DNA from: Hymenoscyphus infarciens | Taxonomy: Eukaryota > Ascomycota > Leotiomycetes > Helotiales > Helotiaceae | NCBI GenBank assembly: GCA_001414345.1 | Contig: LLCB01000143.1 | Coordinates: forward strand, 108,668-172,667 | DNA length: 64,000 bases | Reading direction: 5' to 3' | In this document: one piece after another, positions 12,333 to 24,403 of the stretch | How positions within the stretch are numbered: the first letter of the stretch is position 1 | Layout of the letters: each line of letters opens with the position of its first letter | The notes under the pieces: generated by a model | What the model saw: the letters and a program-made list of their open reading frames with translations, nothing else | Told to the model about the DNA's origin: nothing | Database searches by the model: none | Program-made: the position numbers and the translations under genes

Positions 12333-13805
12333 TTGCGTGTATATATGTTGTCAGGGTTGACATTTGTAGGCTTTCCTTCACCCTTGGATGTATTTGGTCC
12401 CACCACAAACATACCAATGCTGTTGGAATTAGAACAATGTCTGTCGTTTGTGCGGCCCTTGATTGAAGAGTGTGCCCATTCCCATCAAGTATCATGTCCG
12501 CCAAGAACTCCCCATGAGCTGGATGTTGGGACGGAACTTTCACCCTCTGTTGAACTCGTTTCTGCAGCTCAAATAAAGCAAAATGACTTGTTGATATACA
12601 CAGCCTTGAGCCATTCATTACTGGGGAGAGGGCCTTCTTCAGACTTCAACCCAAAATATCGAGCAACATTTCCGCAGCATATTTTGGGTGGACTTGTGCA
12701 AAACTTTTCAAAGACGCGATTATGATTACCAGAGGGTTAGGAATTCGATACTTATGGATCGGTTCTATTTGTATCCTACAAGGTGATGTATCTGACTGGA
12801 AACTCGAGTCAGCAAACTTTGCAAACATCTATGCCAATTCATACTTAACGATCTCGGCAATTGGCTCAGCGAGCGGTTCTATTGCTTTCGGAATCATAGA
12901 ACGGGATCCCTTCCAAAGTTTATGCTCGCAACGCTTCTTTTGAAGCTCATGGAGGATTTACGAATGATGCTATCCGGGTTGAAAGGACCTTTCCTCTCCT
13001 CTCTCGGGGATGGTGTTTTCAAGATCGCCTGCTATCAAACCGAATAATTCATTTCCACGCCGAGGAGATGGTCTGGGAATGCGTATCTTTTTTAGTGTGC
13101 GAGTGTGGGTATCTCAAAGGGTCCGCCGATGTGGATGGGCATTCATTCAAGAGCAATTCATGCAAGCGGCAGACTCATCGAGTATTCAATGGTCCAAAAA
13201 GCAGACGCCAAATCTTCAATACATGGCTAAACATTATTCAGCGATGTTCTGGGCTCGCCCTTTCAAATGAGATGGGCCGGCTTGAGGATATTGCCGGACT
13301 CGCTTCACGATTCCAACAGGAATTAGGCTGTCAATATCTGCCTGGGTTATGGTATGATGACCTCCCGCGAGCACTTCTTTGGAACCGAATCTGCAATACA
13401 ACTCGTCGCAAAATGGACAGTACAGGTGCTAAAACTCCTACATGGTCATGGGCTTGCATCGAGAATATGGAAAAGCCTACGGAGGGGGTTTCTAGTGTTA
13501 GCTACCTTGGTATCTTTGAACTAAAAGTTGACCCTCGTGTCCAGATCATGAAAGTGTCTTCACCCATTTCAGAGGGACAACCAGATTTCACAGTTCCTGC
13601 TTCTTCTATTTCGATACGAGGAGCTTGTATTTTCACAAAGCTTGTAGATTGGGGAGGCCTGCTAATGTTTTTCGATGTCTACAATGAAGTTGCATGCCTG
13701 TTACTCGGAGTTGGGACTGACGGATCTTATTCCGGGTGGTTACACTTCCTAGATCTTCGGAAGCTGCCTGTGGGAAATTTGAGTGGGTCGGGAAAGGAGC
13801 TTTGA
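12333..13805 (+). pseudogene. HET-domain (heterokaryon incompatibility) protein, frameshifted
   Basis: HET proteins trigger cell death when incompatible hyphae fuse. The recognisable blocks occur in the right order but in different frames: an ALSH..WGEG box near 12,605-12,630, then KLFKDAIMITRGLGIRYLWI at about 12,700-12,770, ESANFANIYANSYLTISA at about 12,807-12,860, and GWCFQDRLLSNRIIHF at about 13,006-13,055. The rest of the frame runs to TGA at 13,803. Frame changes are needed near 12,612, near 12,700 and near 12,915, and no GT..AG intron explains the last one. The start is uncertain; the upstream Cys/Pro-rich segment (from about 12,420) also looks HET-like. HET genes are numerous and decay often, so a non-functional copy is plausible. 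Sequencing error is less likely with three shifts. Confidence 0.75.
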
Positions 13806-15651
13806 ATCCTAGCAAAATAGCTTAGTTCCAGCATGTTGCTCCCATGGAGGTTGAGATTATTTAGCAACTTGTTATACAGAGTCTGCCTTGGTATTTAGCA
13901 CTTGAATTTCAGAGTAGAACTGCAGTATCCCTTCTGAAGAGAAGATGTAATGATCGTGAATGGCACAGAGAAGTTGCTCACCTCCCCAATTAGGACAGCT
14001 TCAAGGTATTAGGTATAGCATGTAAAGGGGTATTGAGATCGATATACTTTTCAGAAGTACCGAAATCTCAAGATGGCCAAGAATTGGCTGATTAGAAGGA
14101 GGGGAACCGGGTAATATCTGGAGAACCTTTAATTGACCAAGTTCTCCCGTAAAACAATACAATGAAAGATCCAAACTTTCTTTGCGCTGAAAGGTGACTT
14201 TTGTCCTTGCTGAGAATGGTTTAATCGAGCCACTTCTTCGAATACTTTCGTCAAATAGACTCTCACAGAAATGTCACTAGACCAAAGCTTCGCTATTATT
14301 TGAAGAGTACCCACTTAGCTTCTTCTCTCAAAACTTCTCCAAAAACAATATAAAATTACCATGAAAGGCAAGACTTCGACAGCATCCGTCAATCAACTAC
14401 TTTCTTCAAGAGTTCTTGTAAATAAACATCAAAAGACTCTGTTACTCTAACACACTAAGAAAATAAACAAATTAAAACTTCATTATCAGCATTCAATGGT
14501 CTCGACTTTTTCAGTTTTTCCCCTAGACCAAAAACGAAAGACTCTTTTTACTACTAGGCGTAGTAATTTCTGAACGTCCCTCAGCTCGTTACCACTTTTT
14601 AGTACGCTTTTAGCACCAAAACTAAGCAAAAACCACTCACACACCTACTTTTATTCTTATAATTAATTATAACATAAAATAGCAAAGAAACATAGGAGAT
14701 CTAACGGTCGCTAGGCCCCTAAACGAAAGACTTCTCGACGTAAGGTCCTAGTTTAGTAGCGTACTGTTATTATTAGTAGAAGTAGATAGAATACTAATAA
14801 GTAAGAGCTACTCCTTTAGATACGAGATAACCTAGATTATGTATCTGTTTTAGAGAGTAGTGTTAGAGACATTAGTTTCTAGTACTTTTTATATAATAAC
14901 ACTTAATTTTATATAATATATGTGTAGTAGAGGTGAAAAAAGAGGGTTGTATTTAAGCGAGAAACTGAGCTGAAAATTAGCTAAGGACGCTTAGAAAATA
15001 CTAGACCGAGTAGGTTAAAACATTGGAATATCGCCTCACCCCTCTTCCTGGATGTCGATGAAAGATTTGATATTAGGTTGACAAAGAAATCGCACTCGCG
15101 AATAAGAGAAAACACATACGAAGAATAACACGGGCTCTCTCCAATGTTGAACCTACCTTTTCAAAAAGGTGCTCACTACGTCATATGCAGCAGACCCAAA
15201 AGCCCGAAAAACATTTCTCTCGTCTACAAAACCATCAATAGCATAACTATCACAAACCCCATTCTTTCCCTGACGAAGTCCTCTCATACACATTCTATTC
15301 GACCCTCCGAAGATAAGCAACTCTCCTAATAAGTCCTCATTCTACCCTACATTGCAATAACGAAGCATGCTAACGTTATAATGGCATGGAACCTCCCAAA
15401 CTCAAGAAAGCCGTATATTCCATCCACCACGCCTCATCCCATCAACAACCACAGAGCCTGAAATACCTATCCCAGCCCCTTGTTTACCTCGTCAAACCAG
15501 ACGACGAACCAAGCGTATAATGGCTTTGGATTGCGCAGTCGCGAAGTCCTCAATCGGTACCAAGTGGAGCTTGTCTTCCACAATGACACCATACCAAGTT
15601 GGCATGAACAAATTTCGATAAAAGTGACGGCTATCACATATAAACTGGCAA
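13806..15651. other. Gene-free stretch with a partly RIP-mutated patch
   Basis: No convincing gene on either strand. From about 14,520 to 15,010 the DNA is depleted of TG and somewhat AT-rich, with island-like words such as TAGTA and CTAAG, which suggests a short, moderately RIP-mutated repeat. The remainder has ordinary composition. Its right end is probably the 3' UTR of UPF3, which is transcribed towards it. Confidence 0.5.
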
Positions 15652-17491
15652 TCACTTGCCCGCTGGTCCAGTTGGTGCCGAAGCTGGTGCAGCATTACCG
15701 CCTCCACGAGTACCACCCCTTCCACCTCGTCTGCCAATGGTTCCACCTCGACCTCCCCGGCCTCCGCGAGAAGGTGCATGAGGGGCTTGGTGGGGTTGTT
15801 GAACGGGTTTCTTCTCTGGAGGCAAAGCAGTTCCTTTTCTCTGCATAACCTGGACGGTTCCCTGAGCGACAGAAATGGGATTTGCTGCCATGGCTTTTTT
15901 TAGACCAGCGGAGTCAATGAAGTCAACGTATGCAAAGCCCTTACGTTTGTCAATCTCCACCATGGATACAGCTCCAAATTTCTCCATTGCTTCCTTTAAA
16001 AGAGCTTCAGTGACGCCTTGGGAGGGATTGGCATGTTTGATGAAAGCCTGAGTGGCACCCTCAGAGGGAACTGCGGTGTTTTGCGGCTTCCGAGGATTGG
16101 GGACTGGCGCAGATTTCGCTGGCTGGGCAGCAGGAGTTGGGGTAGGTGGTGTAGGGGCGGGCTTCTTTAAAAGGACCACAGGGGTTGGGTGAGTTGGAGG
16201 GGCCGAAGAAGCTGTGGAGCTTGAGCCTTTGCTTGAATCAGTTTCATTTGATGATGATGTAGCCTTTGCTCGTGATCTTCGACTATTAGGTTGCGCAGCA
16301 ATAGAAGCTTTTGGTGCAGTTGGGACAGTGGGCGATTGAACAGCTGGAGTAGGCGTGTCCTTCGTCTCGGTGGTAGTTTTGGCAACAGCGGCGGCTCTTT
16401 CTGCTTTTCGTGCATCATCAGTATCGCGACGGACTTGACGATGAGCTTGAGCTGGGCTCAGACCAAGATCCCGCTGAAGCATTCTAATGTGAGCCGCAAT
16501 GACAGCGCCTCGTTGTCGACCAGGAACTCTTCCGAGATCAAGTTTGGGATGCGCGGTCGAATCTGAGGCTGATGCTCCATTCTTTTGGGTTGCTGCATCC
16601 CTCTCGGCGGCCAATTTGAGTGTGGCTTCTCTGTTCAAGATTTTGACAGCTTCTTTCGCAGCTCTCTCGACCGATTTCTCAACCTTGACATCCTTTCCTT
16701 TTCTCTTCACATCTTCACTTGAAGGAGTATCTTTTGCGGCTTTTCCCTTGGCAATTGCAGCCTCCTGTTTCTTCGCGGCCTTCACTGCTGCTTCTTTGTG
16801 TTTGTTGGCCTTCTTATCCTTTAAATACTGAACCAAGGGAGTAGTTGTGACCTTTTCCGGCTTTCCTGATGCTCCATCCCCGATCGTATCTGCATTGGCA
16901 TCCTTGGAAGAGCTTGGATTCGCTAGACCTTCGAGAAAGGCCATGAATTCTGGATCTTGGTCGATTGTTCCAGCCCGAGCATCTACCCTACGCCGACCTC
17001 CCGGCGTTCGACCATAAGGAGAAAACTCAACGCTAGGAGGGCCGATGAGACAAGAGTTTGTGAACGTGTTCTGGGCATCTTCGAGAACGGAATTACGGAC
17101 AGCTTCGGAGAGGGTCAAAAGGTGATTTTCGTTAGTCAAGTGCAAGTAGGCGCGTGAAGGACGAGAAGGTTTCGATGGGCTTTAGAATCACATGAATTAG
17201 TAAAGACTTGATAATGTAGCAAACTAGTAAGACAACTCACTCTTTCGAATCTTTTCCATTCTTGTAAAGGAAATAATCGACTTTTCCTTGCGACAACTTC
17301 CATTCCTCACCCAAGATAGAGATAAACTCTGCTTCTGTGAGGCCAGGAGGGAGTCTCCTGATGACGACCTTCAACTTGGGAGCTGGAGGTTTCGGACCCG
17401 TTGACTTCGATGCTGCAGTCTGAGATGCTGGGATAGGAAGCACTCCATTTGCCTGCGACCGACCGCTGTTCGCAGAAGCTGACGCCGCCAT
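15652..17491 (-). CDS. upf3: UPF3 nonsense-mediated mRNA decay factor
   Basis: UPF3 links UPF2 and the exon-junction/ribosome machinery to UPF1 in nonsense-mediated decay and shuttles between nucleus and cytoplasm. Two exons: 17,491-17,241 and 17,179-15,652; intron 17,240-17,180 (61 bp, GTGAGT..AAG). The spliced product is 592 aa. The Smg-4/UPF3 domain is near residues 35-175, beginning KLKVVIRRLPPGLTEAEF and continuing SRAYLHLTNENHL across the splice. A long charged Ala/Lys/Ser-rich linker follows. Near residues 455-540 is an RRM-like unit (KGFAYVDFID resembles RNP1), and the tail is RGG-rich. The ATG at 17,491 was preferred over one 60 bp upstream because the family domain begins soon after and the upstream 20 residues look non-conserved. 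It is divergent from the phosphatase gene, sharing 440 bp. Confidence 0.92.
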
Positions 17492-17931
17492 GGTTGTACA
17501 GCTGCGGGCGGACCTGTTTGAAATGGCGCAGCTTCTTGAACTTCCTTTCAAATAAATCTAATTTCGATCGCCAGTTGTACCAGGGCGGGTAGCAAGCAAA
17601 CAGGTAAGGGTCATGGCCTTTCTTTGTGTGGAGGATAGGTAGGAATGAATCACAGCGCTCCAACACATCCATATTGGTGATGCCCGCTCTAGACAAGTCC
17701 TGCGTCTAATCGGCTATGATAAGCTGATAAGCAATAGCCGCTATTCGGTTGGCCTGATTGGGTTAGGTTTCCCGTGATTTGTGGGTCCCTGGTTTGTGAA
17801 CCTTGGAATGATTTACCTCCACCTCCAACTTCAATACAAACAACGACCCAGCCCTACGCCCTCTTCTTTTGAGACTATCAAAGCAGCAGTTCTTGCCTTT
17901 TACCTTTCGCAGATCCCCAAATTATCGAAAA
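17492..17931. promoter_or_regulatory. Shared 440-bp divergent promoter, upf3 / PP2A-family gene
   Basis: The start codons of upf3 (minus, 17,491) and the phosphatase (plus, 17,932) face away from each other across 440 bp. A CCAAT-type box (TGATTGG on the + strand) lies at 17,755-17,761, about 170 bp before the phosphatase start and 264 bp before upf3. Pyrimidine-rich DNA precedes the phosphatase ATG. Co-regulation is an inference from geometry only. Confidence 0.45.
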
Positions 17932-19322
17932 ATGGCACCCCCCGTCCCCAAACCCGGCCCAGCGAAGCTATCCAAAAATGCGGCGCTGCCAGAATGGCTG
18001 GAACAAGCCAAACTCTGCCGCTACCTACCAGAGAGTGTGATGAAGCAGCTATGTGAAATTGTAAAAGAATGTTTGATGGAGGGTAAGTTTGGTCCTATGC
18101 TGCGATCTCTGTATGCCCTGGCACAACTGGCACTGATATGCCCTTGAAGAGTCCAATATCCAGCCGGTCACAACGCCCGTGACGATTTGTGGAGACATTC
18201 ATGGCCAATTCTACGATATCCTCGAGTTATTCCGCATTGCAGGTGGTATGCCTGGCGAAGAGAACGTGCAAGCCCCCCTCACGAAGACCACGGCCATATC
18301 CTCGGAAGACATCGAACCACCTACCGAAATTACCGATCCCAAGTTGAAGAAAAAGATTCGCAGTGGTGACAGTGGTATTGAGAGTGCTAGCGGAGAGGAT
18401 GACGACGAGGAAGAATCTCGAGGTCGGCCGAGAACTGCAGGACAATCCAGCCGTGGTGGAAGCGCTGGAGGAGATTCAGCAATTGGCGGTGTCAATGAGG
18501 TTTCTGGCAGCGGCAATCAAAACTTTATCTTCCTCGGGGACTTTGTCGACCGTGGTTATTTTAGTTTGGAAACCTTTACCTTACTCATGTGCTTGAAGGC
18601 TATGTAAGTCTTAAAAATCCCGAGTTTGTAACCCTCTAACATCGTCAAAGGTACCCAGATAAAATCACTCTTGTTCGCGGGAACCACGAGTCCCGCCAAA
18701 TCACTCAAGTCTACGGTTTCTACGAAGAATGCCAACAAAAGTATGGCAATGCTTCTGTTTGGAAGTCGTGCTGTCAAGTATTTGATTTCCTCGTTTTGGC
18801 AGCTATTGTTGACGGAGAAGTCCTTTGTGTTCACGGTGGTTTGAGCCCCGAGATCCGCACAGTGGATCAGATCCGCGTCGTCGCTCGTGCTCAGGAAATC
18901 CCACACGAAGGAGCTTTTTGTGACTTGGTATGGAGTGATCCCGAGGATGTTGATACTTGGGCTGTTTCTCCTCGTGGTGCTGGATGGCTGTTCGGAGATA
19001 AAGTTGCTACGGAGTTCAATCACGTCAATGGTTTGAAACTCATCGCTCGTGCTCATCAACTTGTCAACGAAGGATACAAGGTACAATTTCCCATGCATAG
19101 GCTTCAAGGATATCGACTAACATTATTTAGTACCACTTTTCACAAAAATCAGTAGTCACTGTCTGGTCTGCACCAAATTACTGCTACAGATGCGGCAACG
19201 TGGCTTCCATCATGAACGTTGGGGAAGATCTGAACCCCAAATTCAGCATATTCAGTGCCGTTCCTGAAGATCAACGAGCAGTTCCTGCCGGTCGTCGTGG
19301 AGCTGGTGAATATTTCTTGTGA
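17932..19322 (+). CDS. PP2A-family Ser/Thr phosphatase catalytic subunit (PPG1/PP4-like)
   Basis: Metallophosphatase of the PP2A/PP4/PP6 family. Four exons: 17,932-18,082, 18,150-18,603, 18,651-19,080 and 19,131-19,322; introns of 67, 47 and 50 bp; product 408 aa. All metal-site signatures are present: GDIHG (65-69), GDFVDRG (180-186), GNHE (212-215), and [12 protein letters not shown] near the C-terminus. The tail ends in EYFL, like the PP2A-type YFL end that is methylated and bound by regulatory subunits. Family members are usually about 305-320 aa. The excess is an ~90-aa insertion (about 84-172) between the first and second signatures that is acidic and Gly/Ser-rich and probably forms a surface loop. 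The catalytic core reads most like fission-yeast Ppg1/PP4-type enzymes, from memory; a tree is needed to choose the subfamily. Confidence 0.94.
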
Positions 19323-19949
19323 TTGGTTACCTTGTGATGAAAAAAGATACCCAAATATGGCGTTCTGGGTTTCATGGTTGTCAACGGTTGTTGTTTGCAT
19401 ATATGGGAAACTGGCGTTTGTTACGAATTGAAATGAAGATGTAAAATATGAAACGGAATAACGTTTTTGGGACGTGAGCTAGATGTAATATAGTTATGTG
19501 CATATTGCAGTGTTTGGGTGCTGTTGACAGACTCTTTCTTGGTTGAGTTTGGTTTTGTCTCCGCAATTCATGGGTCATATATCTATCCATAAAGCTCAAG
19601 CAGCAACGTATCGAGGATTAGTTGGGAGGTTTGCTAAATTGGGTGGAAAGTGATAACCCATACCTAAAGGGTTCTTTTTTAAGTAATTCCAAACGCATAA
19701 TAAGTAAGTAGGCACAAAATATCATCAAAAAACCAATCAAACGACATTGAACGGCCTGTGTGAGGCAGGTTTTGCCCGTGAAGTGAGGGGCACTATAATT
19801 CCTGCGCCCAAAGCGCCCCCCTAACATTTGGCGGGGTCAAGACTACCCACTTCCGATCTCGGTCATAAACTTTAGAACTCTCAACCAACATCTGGATACT
19901 ACGTCTTTTCTGCGATTTATTCCTCAATTTTCCTCAATATCTTCACACA
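19323..19949. other. Intergenic, phosphatase 3' end to threonine synthase 5' leader
   Basis: No gene seen. The first part is AT-rich, as expected of a 3' UTR. The last ~100 bp are C/T-rich and end in CACACA directly before the threonine synthase ATG, like a fungal 5' leader. Confidence 0.5.
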
Positions 19950-21754
19950 ATGGCGACCCCAGTTGGATTAAATACTCCGGTAACAAAAGCTGCAGCCACT
20001 GAAAAACCCCAAGATACCACTCACACCCCATCGCAAAGGTACCTGTCCACTAGAGGGGGCTCCTATGGAGTACGACTGCCCAATTCACTTCCAGATCACG
20101 ATAACACACTGCTAATGTTTCATAGCTATCATTCGAAGAGGTAGTCTTGAAAGGCCTCGCACCAGATGGCGGTCTTTTTATTCCAGAAACCATACCATCC
20201 CTCCCCAGCGATTGGGAAACGAAATGGGCGAGCCTCTCCTTCCCCGAACTCGCTTTCGAAATCCTCTCCCTCTACATCTCAACTTCCGAAATCCCATCCG
20301 CAGACTTGAAAGACATCCTCGATCGAAGTTATGCCACTTTCCGCGCACCAGAAACTACCCCACTTGTCACATTGAATGAGAAGGACAATTTATACCTCCT
20401 CGAACTTTTCCACGGCCCAACATTTGCTTTTAAGGATGTCGCATTACAAACACTCGGAAATCTCTTTGAATACTTCTTGGTGCGACGGAATGAGGGAAAG
20501 AGTGGGAAGGATAGACATCATCTTTCCGTGGTAGGCGCAACGAGTGGTGATACTGGATCTGCTGCAATCTACGGTCTAAGAGGGAAGAAAGATGTCTCGG
20601 TATTTATCTTGTTCCCAAAGGGAAGAGTCAGTCCTATTCAGGAGGCACAAATGACTACTGTTTTGGATCCCAACGTTCACTGTTTGGCTGTAGAGGGGTT
20701 CTTCGACGATTGCCAGGTGAGTCATATAATTGCGGAAAATTGCTTCTCACTAAATCGCTTCTAGGACACGGTCAAGTCTCTATTCGCAGACCCAGAAATC
20801 AATGAGATACTCAACCTCGGCGCTGTCAACTCCATCAATTGGGCACGAATTCTCGCACAAATCACATACTACTTCCACTCATACTTCTCACTCAAGAAGT
20901 CTCCCGCATACAAGGCAGAGCACAAAGTCAGATTCGTGGTCCCTACTGGAAACTTTGGTGATATTCTGGCAGGATACTTTGCCAAGAGAATGGGTCTCCC
21001 GGTCGAGAAACTTGTAGTTGCGACAAATGAGAACGATATCTTGGACCGATTCTGGAAAACCGGACATTACGAGAAGAAGGCGACCCACGGTGTTGAAGCC
21101 GAGGGTGGAATTGCAGCAGATGGAGCTAAAGCACATGAAGATGGTGTCCGGGAAACTTTAAGCCCAGCAATGGACATTCTTGTTTCCAGCAATTTCGAGC
21201 GATTGTTATGGTTTTTGGCATACGAGTATGCTGAGGGCGCAGGTATGAACGAGGAATGGACGAAGCAACAGGCTGGCCAAGAAGTCGAGGCTTGGTTGAA
21301 GGCTCTCAAGACGAAGGGTGGGTTTGGAGTAAATGCTGATATTTTGAAATCGGCAAAGAGGGATTTTGAGAGCGAGAGAGTCAGCGATGAGCAAACTGTT
21401 GAGACCATCAAGGAGTTCTACTCCTCACCTCCTTCGTGTTCCAAGAAATATGTTTTGGACCCTCATTCTGCAATTGGTGTGGCTGCCTCTCTACGATCCA
21501 TCAAGAGGACTTCTCCTTCGGACACACATCACATCTCTCTTTCCACTGCTCACCCTGCAAAATTTGCTAACGCGGTTGACTTGGCTTTGAAGAGCGAGTC
21601 TGGGTTCACATTCGACTCGGTGCTTCCTACAGAGTTTCACGGATTGGAGAGCAAGGAGAGGAAAGTGAAGAATGTCGCTAAAGGTGCCGGGTGGGAAGGC
21701 GTCAGAAAGATCGTGGTAGATGAAGTGGAGGCTGAGTTGAATGGTGCTTTGTAA
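19950..21754 (+). CDS. thr4: Threonine synthase
   Basis: PLP-dependent enzyme that converts O-phospho-L-homoserine to L-threonine, the last step of threonine synthesis, in the cytosol. Three exons: 19,950-20,069, 20,126-20,716 and 20,765-21,754; introns of 56 and 48 bp with GTACGA..TAG and GTGAGT..TAG ends; 566 aa. Exon 1 carries the YLSTRGG segment and exon 2 begins LSFEEVVLKGLAPDGGLFIP, the classic N-terminus. The PLP Lys is in FHGPTFAFKDVALQ (about residue 143). The phosphate-cupping GATSGDTGSAAI follows, then the PTGNFGDILAGYFAKRMG block in exon 3. It is slightly longer than the yeast enzyme (about 514 aa), with a ~28-residue N-terminal extension rich in Thr/Pro. All three splice phases are 0. 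Confidence 0.97.
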
Positions 21755-24403
21755 AAGCTGTGTGCTTACTTGGTTTGGGATTAGACAAAATATTATACGC
21801 GTACAATTTTCTCGTTCAGAATAGTTGCGGCTCTAGCTCTGATATAACCTCACAGATTGTTTTGGGATGATTATTCATTGGTTAATTCCATAACAATTCC
21901 CAGGAAGGAAGTTGGCATCACGGGATTCTCCCAGGGCATAACTTCCTTCTCCAGGGAATATGTACTTGGTGTGGTAGTACTGCCGCTTGGTGTGTAGTAT
22001 TTGAATTGAGGAGAATGAGGCATTTTAATCTTCCTCTCTAGATTCAACCAACACTATGCCGACACTTAACTTTCTGACAAGCTTTCAATGATTACGCACG
22101 TACTCGTTCTAAAAAAGGAGGCCTCCCGAGGTCAAAACCAGGTCTGAACGATGAAGATCCCCAATATCCTCTCCCCGTTTACATAAGAGGCCGGTTATAT
22201 AAGTTTTTTAATTGATAAGTCTGCAAGATAATCTGCAAATCATCGACTACGGGCATGCGAAGAGAACCTGACCCAGAGCCTTGCATTTGTTGACCGCTGT
22301 TGCGCAACTCTGTCTGGAAGGGGAAGTTTGTACCACGTGGGGTTCTTCGCATTGCAGTATTCTATGCATTCTGCAGCGGAGGATGAAAGACCGCTTTTCT
22401 ACAAGAAGATCGCTTTCAGAAGCATGCACAGCATGGAAGGGTTCTTCGTATTGCTGCCAAAGCTTCGATTTCCCCACCGGACAGGGAAAACCGCTCATTA
22501 AATGTATGCATTGCAGATGTATGTTCTGCAGACAATCTTTCCAGAGGCCGTTTTCAAGACCGCTACCGCTTTCAAGACCGCTTTCAAGACCACAAGGGAC
22601 GCGTAATTTTGCTCCAGGGTAGGATTCATAACAGCTCAGATTCATGACTCTAAATCGGTTCACGTAAAAACTTAGTTTACGCGCCGGGTAAAGATGAATC
22701 ATCTGGTTTTTTTCTTGGTGGTAGCCTCGTTTGACGGCGGGTCTCAACTTTGCGACCTCTCACACGAGCTCTCCCTCTTCTCCTAATTTCCCGCCTAGAT
22801 CTGATTCTCTTCGTGGTGTGTTGAAGAAGATTTCTTCACACACGGCTGAGAACAGAGATAGCCCCCAAGAAATGAAATGGACGCGCGTTCGAGATCGGTG
22901 GTGTTAACAGTTGGAAATTGGGGATGGCACGATCTGGAGGATTCAGCCTTACGCCAATGCCTTTTTCAGGGCTAGATGACAAATTGGGGTTTCCCGATTG
23001 AGTTGAGCAGAGGTAAATTTATCATCCATGGAATCCACGTTACACGTTTGGTGTTCATGTTGAGGATTGGATTTTTGCTTCAGCTTCTGTAACTTTACCG
23101 AGCTGAAACAAGTGTGCCGCAAAAGCCTCGAGAGTAGAGTAGAAGCGGCAAGCACTCGACAGAAAGCTCGAACCGAATATCACTCTCCGTTGTTCTAAAT
23201 GTTCGGGAGAAATTAAAACATTATTCTAAGCATTTGGAACAATCACCTTTAATTCTCCCAAACTGTCGAGGTAATTCCAACACTTTTCGTTCTGAACTAG
23301 GATCTGCTCTTGTGATTCGTCCAAGCCACATGGCGTTCTTGGTAAGCCACTTTTGGACCCACCTCTCAAGCATTCGTCTATTCAATTGGCTGACTCCAGA
23401 AAGCCTTGGCTGCGATTTGTGGCTGAGCTCTTCACTTCGACAGCCTTTTTTCAACTCACACTCACCTATCTTCTCCCGTACATTCCCAACATCATCGCCC
23501 TCAATCACCACCACCCCATCTCGCAGTTGGCTCTCAATTACCTGTTACTCCCTATCCATCGCCATCATTAAAGCCCCCTTGCTGAAACATCTCGTGTAGG
23601 TATAGAGGGACTGATCGGGATCAAGATGCCTCCCAAGACAAGGCTCCAGGAACCATGAATCCCGACCCTGCTGATGACGGCCCTACACCACCAGCAAGAA
23701 CTTCCTGCATTCAGAAAACACCACCCCCTTCTTCTTACCCCCTGTTATCAGCCAGCCACTAATAAACTACTACCGACTTCCAACCTTGAAGTCGCTACCC
23801 CTCCATTACCTACTATCCGTACGGAGGTAGATACTCGGACATAACACGCAACCAAAGGAAGTTTCCAAGACTTGGTTTCCAGCCTCATTTGGCGTGCCCC
23901 TACCCATCTCCCACCTATTTTAGACCCCACGGAAACTTGGGCTTGAAGTTTCTTCAATGATCGGGACGGATACACCGAGCATAGCCTTTCTTCTCAAGTC
24001 CCGACTCACCGAAGCGCTTGTCGTGTGTGTTGAAAGCATGGCCGCCTTCCATCAAGTGATAACTAGCGAGGCTTATTCCCATGGTCTATACCAGCAAGAA
24101 GGGTCATGCAATAGGCACCTGTCACTGGGCCTTGACCCAACCCACATGTAATACCGATCCAATGTACTCTCTTTTCTGAATAATATACAGAGACCTGTAG
24201 ATATAATACCGCTGCTACCACCTCTCTCCACTCTGGCTTTCCATCAACCACTCAATACCAACCAACACTTACACCCCACCAAAGCCCCATAACGAATCCA
24301 TCTCAAACATTTCAAATATCCACCACTAGTAACTGACTTGAAACATTACTGGTATTCTTGCTATCGACGACAACCCGAACTATTTTCCAAACTGGGAAAC
24401 AGC
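21755..24403. other. Long intergenic region (2.6 kb), no supported gene
   Basis: Several frames of 60-160 codons exist, but they have skewed composition and no recognisable domain. Around 22,548-22,592 there are three near-tandem copies of a 12-mer (TTCAAGACCGCT), which explain a false Arg/Pro/Leu-rich frame. The last ~200 bp are C/A-rich, as expected for a leader of the coiled-coil gene at 24,404. A small gene or non-coding RNA cannot be excluded. Confidence 0.45.

Noticed and set aside
17307..17696. 129-codon minus-strand frame overlapping UPF3 exon 1
   Set aside because: It is the shifted frame of the UPF3 exon and continues into its promoter without any conserved feature.
22247..22747. 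166-codon minus-strand frame and the overlapping plus-strand 113-codon frame
   Set aside because: Both are low-complexity readings of tandem 12-mers and CTGCAG-rich DNA, with no conserved motif.
23234..23599. 121-codon plus-strand frame
   Set aside because: Ser/Thr/Pro/Leu composition typical of translated C/T-rich non-coding DNA; no start context or domain.
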